Origin: Acidobacteriota bacterium
GTDB lineage: Bacteria > Acidobacteriota > Holophagae > Holophagales > Holophagaceae
Reading direction: 5' to 3'
Assembly: GCA_021802985.1 (NCBI GenBank)
Contig: JAJZQW010000022.1
Span: 1 to 35,291 of the forward strand
DNA length: 35,291 bases
Shown: one piece after another, positions 32,920 through 35,291 of the stretch
Position numbering within the stretch: the stretch's first letter is position 1
Layout: the number at the start of each line of letters is the position of its first letter
The notes under the pieces: generated by a model
What the model was told of the DNA's origin: nothing
What the model saw: the letters and a program-made list of their open reading frames with translations, nothing else
Databases searched by the model: none
Made by a program: the position numbers and the translations under genes

Positions 32920-34113
32920 CTAGAACGCGACGATGAAGTCCGCGATCAACTGGTCGTTGTCGGGGGTGATCCCATCCTTGAAGGTGGTGCGGGAGGCCTG
33001 GATCGTCCAGCGGCCGCCGGTCTTTGCGCTGGAGAAGGCGATGCCGTTGAGGCCCAGGGTCTTCATGGCCTGGTCCTTGGTCGTGTCCGCCTTGTCGGGG
33101 CGGACGAAATCATAGCGGCCGAACACGCCGAAGGCGGGGGCGAGATTCAGGTCGCAGAGGGCGAAGTAGCCCGCGTTCTTGGCATTGGTCCCGGTCACGT
33201 CCACCTGGTGCTGCCCCTCGAAGTAGGCGCCCATCACGCGCCAGGAGTCCCGGATGAACCGGAAGAGGGCCCCATTGCGGTAGAAATTGTCGGTGAACAG
33301 GGGGGTGCCGGGGTTGGTCGGGTCGAGCACCGGGTTCTGGCCATCGAGCCGGAAGAGCGCGATACCCGAGGCGTGGTCATCGAAGCGGTAGAGCGCCGAG
33401 GCGTAGGTGTCCTTGTGGTTCGTGGGGCTCGAGCCCGAGACCGCCGCGCCGGTGGCATCCGTGGTGGGCGTCAGCGTGTCCAAGATGCCCGCCGCCAGTT
33501 CAAGCCGGCTCCAATTCAGTTTGACGTCCATTCCGCGCCCGAAAGCATCCAGGGTGAACGGAGAGGTGCTCGCCACAGGGGTGGAGAAGACCAGCGGCGC
33601 GCCCAGGACACTGCCAGCGCCAAGGCCGAAATCCCGGAGGATTTCGGGATTGAGCTGCCCGCCGCGGATCTGGAGGAAGGCCGCCTTGGAGATCGGCAGG
33701 TTGTACTGGATGAACGCCTCCTCCATGCCGTCCGAAGGGGTGGCGCCCGTGTTGAAGTGGTACATCAGGGTGTAGCTGAAGCGCTCCGAGAGGGCCCCGC
33801 CGGACACCACCTGGAAGTCCGGCTGGGCGGTCTGGGTGGCGGGCTTGGCCCCCTTCACGGCCTGGGCGCTGGCGTCCACCGTGATGGAGGCGTAGGTGTC
33901 CAGCTTCTGGGCGGCCACGTCCGAGGCGCCCAAGGCGGTGGGATCGAGCCGCGCCCCGTTCCGCTGGAACTCCAGCCCCATGGCCGTGAGCTGGAGCGTG
34001 GGCAGGGCATGGCAGTCCGCGCAGGACATGGTGGTCAGGCGCGCCCAGGCGGGCACGGCCAGCATCGGGACGCTGGCCCCGAGCAGGAGGAGGAGGGTTC
34101 GGATCAGTTTCAT
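32920..34113 (-). CDS. Outer-membrane barrel-like protein with one c-type haem motif
   Basis: The protein is 397 aa. The signal peptide (MKLIRTLLLLLGASVP...PAWA) is followed almost at once by CADCH (Cys31-Cys34-His35), a single CxxCH haem c motif, and LTAMGLEFQRNGARL, which matches the (F/L)xRNG(Y/A)xL stretch of a Geothrix/Geobacter-type family annotated as cytochrome c or porin. The rest is a series of alternating amphipathic strands (for example GILDTLTP, YFALCDLNLAPAFGVFGRYDFVR) ending in aromatic IADFIVAF, as in beta-barrels. It therefore probably spans the outer membrane and holds one haem on the periplasmic side. The role may be electron transfer or metal handling; the metal-responsive regulator genes follow 89 nt downstream. 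Confidence 0.8.
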   Translation of the reverse strand: MKLIRTLLLLLGASVPMLAVPAWARLTTMSCADCHALPTLQLTAMGLEFQRNGARLDPTALGASDVAAQKLDTYASITVDASAQAVKGAKPATQTAQPDFQVVSGGALSERFSYTLMYHFNTGATPSDGMEEAFIQYNLPISKAAFLQIRGGQLNPEILRDFGLGAGSVLGAPLVFSTPVASTSPFTLDAFGRGMDVKLNWSRLELAAGILDTLTPTTDATGAAVSGSSPTNHKDTYASALYRFDDHASGIALFRLDGQNPVLDPTNPGTPLFTDNFYRNGALFRFIRDSWRVMGAYFEGQHQVDVTGTNAKNAGYFALCDLNLAPAFGVFGRYDFVRPDKADTTKDQAMKTLGLNGIAFSSAKTGGRWTIQASRTTFKDGITPDNDQLIADFIVAF

Positions 34114-34368
34114 GGAGGACTCCACAGGGGTTGGGTTCGGGGAGGCGTCGGGGAGCGCTCCCGGGTATTGGTGGCCCTAAGGTCATCAATCCGGTGGAAT
34201 CCTGGAGCCCGAAGATGAAGCCCTCGTGAAAGCCCGGAGGGATTCCCTGTGGTATTGGTCACAACAAGGGTCTCGAACCTGAAGCGAAGATGAAATTCCC
34301 TGTTGTGACCAATTTGCGCTTGCGGGCCCCCGGATCCTCTCTACCCTTGTTCCCCAAGGAGACGTTTC
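34114..34368. promoter_or_regulatory. Divergent promoter region with a 13-bp inverted repeat
   Basis: This 255-nt region separates the barrel/regulator/kinase genes (minus) from the Cys-rich and efflux genes (plus). It contains a perfect inverted repeat ATTGGTCACAACA (34254-34266) and TGTTGTGACCAAT (34301-34313) separated by 34 nt, extended by GGG/CCC with one unpaired A. ATTCCCTGT occurs twice in direct orientation (about 34242 and 34296), as does GAAGATGAA (about 34211 and 34287), so part of the region looks duplicated. These are candidate sites for the adjacent response regulator. AAGGAG sits 7 nt before the GTG at 34369. Confidence 0.5.
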
Positions 34369-34818
34369 GTGCGCCGTTTGTTGTCCGCCCTATTCGCCGT
34401 CGTGATGCTCTTGAGCATCGAAGGCGTGGTGTGGGCGTCCAAGGGGTCCGCGGGAACGATATCCTGCCAGGCTCCCGCGTCCTCGTGCGCGGCCATGGAT
34501 GCGGGTGGCGCCTGTGCCTGCTGTGGCACGCCTTCCGCCTCCCTCAGCGAAGCCTGCGGTGCACCCGGTTCGCGCTGCGATCGTTCTCTGGATGGCGGGA
34601 CCAACCAAGTCCTGCTCGACCAGCACCGGGCAGACAGGGAATCCGAAGGACGATCCACGGGCCACCCGGAACCACTGCCCTGGCCCAGGAACCTCTCTGC
34701 CCCGAAGCTCGTCAATGGCTCACCCTTCTCTCCCGACCTTCCCGGACGAGATGGGTCTCCCGGCGTGGGGCCGGGAGGACGAGATCGCTTGGCCCGCCTG
34801 CGACTGCTGCGAATTTGA
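34369..34818 (+). CDS. Small secreted Cys-rich protein upstream of metal efflux gene
   Basis: The protein is 149 aa with a clear signal peptide (MRRLLSALFAVVMLLSIEG...WA). The mature N-terminus is Cys-rich within 50 residues (SC, SSC, CACCGTP, AC, RC), which could bind metal ions, for example copper or zinc. The last 70 residues are Pro/Gly/Arg-rich and low in structure. The start is a GTG with AAGGAG 7 nt upstream. It lies 86 nt before a CusC-like gene and opposite a metal-type two-component pair. I do not know a named family. A metal-binding or scavenging role is inference. Confidence 0.6.
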   Translation: MRRLLSALFAVVMLLSIEGVVWASKGSAGTISCQAPASSCAAMDAGGACACCGTPSASLSEACGAPGSRCDRSLDGGTNQVLLDQHRADRESEGRSTGHPEPLPWPRNLSAPKLVNGSPFSPDLPGRDGSPGVGPGGRDRLARLRLLRI

Positions 34819-34904
34819 GGGACAGCCTGCTTTGACGGTGCCATCCCGGCGGTCCGGGAATCGTTTTGCAGCCTCAGTCCGTTCCCTCAATTGAAGGAGT
34901 CCCC

Positions 34905-35291
34905 ATGCGCAGCTACCTGCGCCCGCTCCTGGCATTGGCCCCGATCGTGGCCGCGCCAGCCGCAGGTGTCCCAACCCAGTCCCCGCAGGCCCCCGCGGCC
35001 CAGGACCCCACCCTCGAGACCCTCGTCCAGGAGGCACTCGACCATAACCCCGACCTCGCCCGCGACCGGGCCCTGGTGGACGCTTCGAAGGAGCAGATCC
35101 CCCAGGCCAAGGCCCTGCCCGATCCCACCCTGAGCCTCGGGCTCCAGAACGACGGGTTCAAGGGCATCCAGGTCGGAAAGATGGAGACCTCCTACTACCA
35201 GGTGATGCTGACCCAGCCGTTCCCCTGGCCCGGCAAGCGGGGCCTGCGGGGGGAGATCGCAGGGGTCGGGGCCGATATCTCCAGGATCACG
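34905..35291 (+). CDS. TolC/CusC-type outer-membrane efflux protein (5' part only)
   Basis: Only the first 129 codons lie in the window; the frame runs open off the right edge. The signal peptide is MRSYLRPLLALAPIVAAPAAG. The mature start has TLETLVQEALDHNPDLARDRALVDASKEQI and LPDPTLSLGLQNDG, the OEP helix-strand pattern of TolC-family proteins, and then QPFPWPGKRGLRGEIA, the segment typical of CzcC/CusC-like heavy-metal efflux channels. It would be the outer-membrane duct of an RND tripartite metal pump, with inner-membrane and adaptor subunits expected downstream. AAGGAG lies 6 nt before the ATG. Confidence 0.85.
   Translation, partial: MRSYLRPLLALAPIVAAPAAGVPTQSPQAPAAQDPTLETLVQEALDHNPDLARDRALVDASKEQIPQAKALPDPTLSLGLQNDGFKGIQVGKMETSYYQVMLTQPFPWPGKRGLRGEIAGVGADISRIT

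Overview
The window comes from a GC-rich Gram-negative bacterium. Two very large secreted TonB-dependent receptors with an N-terminal carboxypeptidase-regulatory-like domain (Oar type), a haem-motif outer-membrane barrel protein, lipoproteins and a CusRS/CusC-type metal locus suggest Acidobacteriota, most likely the Holophagae (Geothrix/Holophaga-like). This assignment is inferred from gene families and base composition, not from a marker search.

Layout. 1-4.5 kb: secreted lipase, 4Fe-4S protein, small lipoprotein and cytoplasmic Ser/Thr kinase. 4.6-12.6 kb, minus strand: a cell-shape cluster (grx-like, mreB, mreC, mreD, mrdA/PBP2, rodA) with ligA translationally coupled behind rodA. 12.6-16.9 kb: SurA-like lipoprotein, DUF3185 and YXWGXW proteins, tRNA-Phe, a TPR-like membrane protein and pyrimidine-nucleoside phosphorylase. 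17.2-23.7 kb: two tandem Oar-like receptors, each with its own terminator. 23.7-28.3 kb, minus strand: leuS, pyrE, a PduO-type cobalamin adenosyltransferase and a single-domain response regulator. 28.4-30.7 kb: a lower-GC accessory island with an M13 peptidase pseudogene, a Panacea (SocA-like) antitoxin plus putative toxin, and a decayed TniQ-like gene. 30.7-35.3 kb: a metal-response locus (barrel protein, response regulator and sensor kinase on one strand; Cys-rich secreted protein and a CusC/CzcC-like efflux protein diverging from it).

The most unusual item is a roughly 228-bp, highly folded repeat present twice (7697-7925 and 15317-15543, opposite strands). Each copy begins exactly at the TGA stop codon of the gene upstream of it, in the same orientation relative to that gene. 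Both copies keep a 16-bp hairpin stem with a compensatory base-pair change, a second hairpin, a 16-nt palindrome, a closing stem and an outer inverted repeat. A second, unrelated 273-bp element with near-perfect 20-bp terminal inverted repeats (27618-27890) supplies the stop codon of the adjacent response-regulator gene.

The shape genes form a conventional elongasome set: MreBCD scaffold, PBP2 transpeptidase and RodA glycosyltransferase. The metal locus would sense through the kinase/regulator pair and export through a CusCBA-like pump, only the start of which lies in the window. Much of the functional wording is family-level inference; no searches were run.
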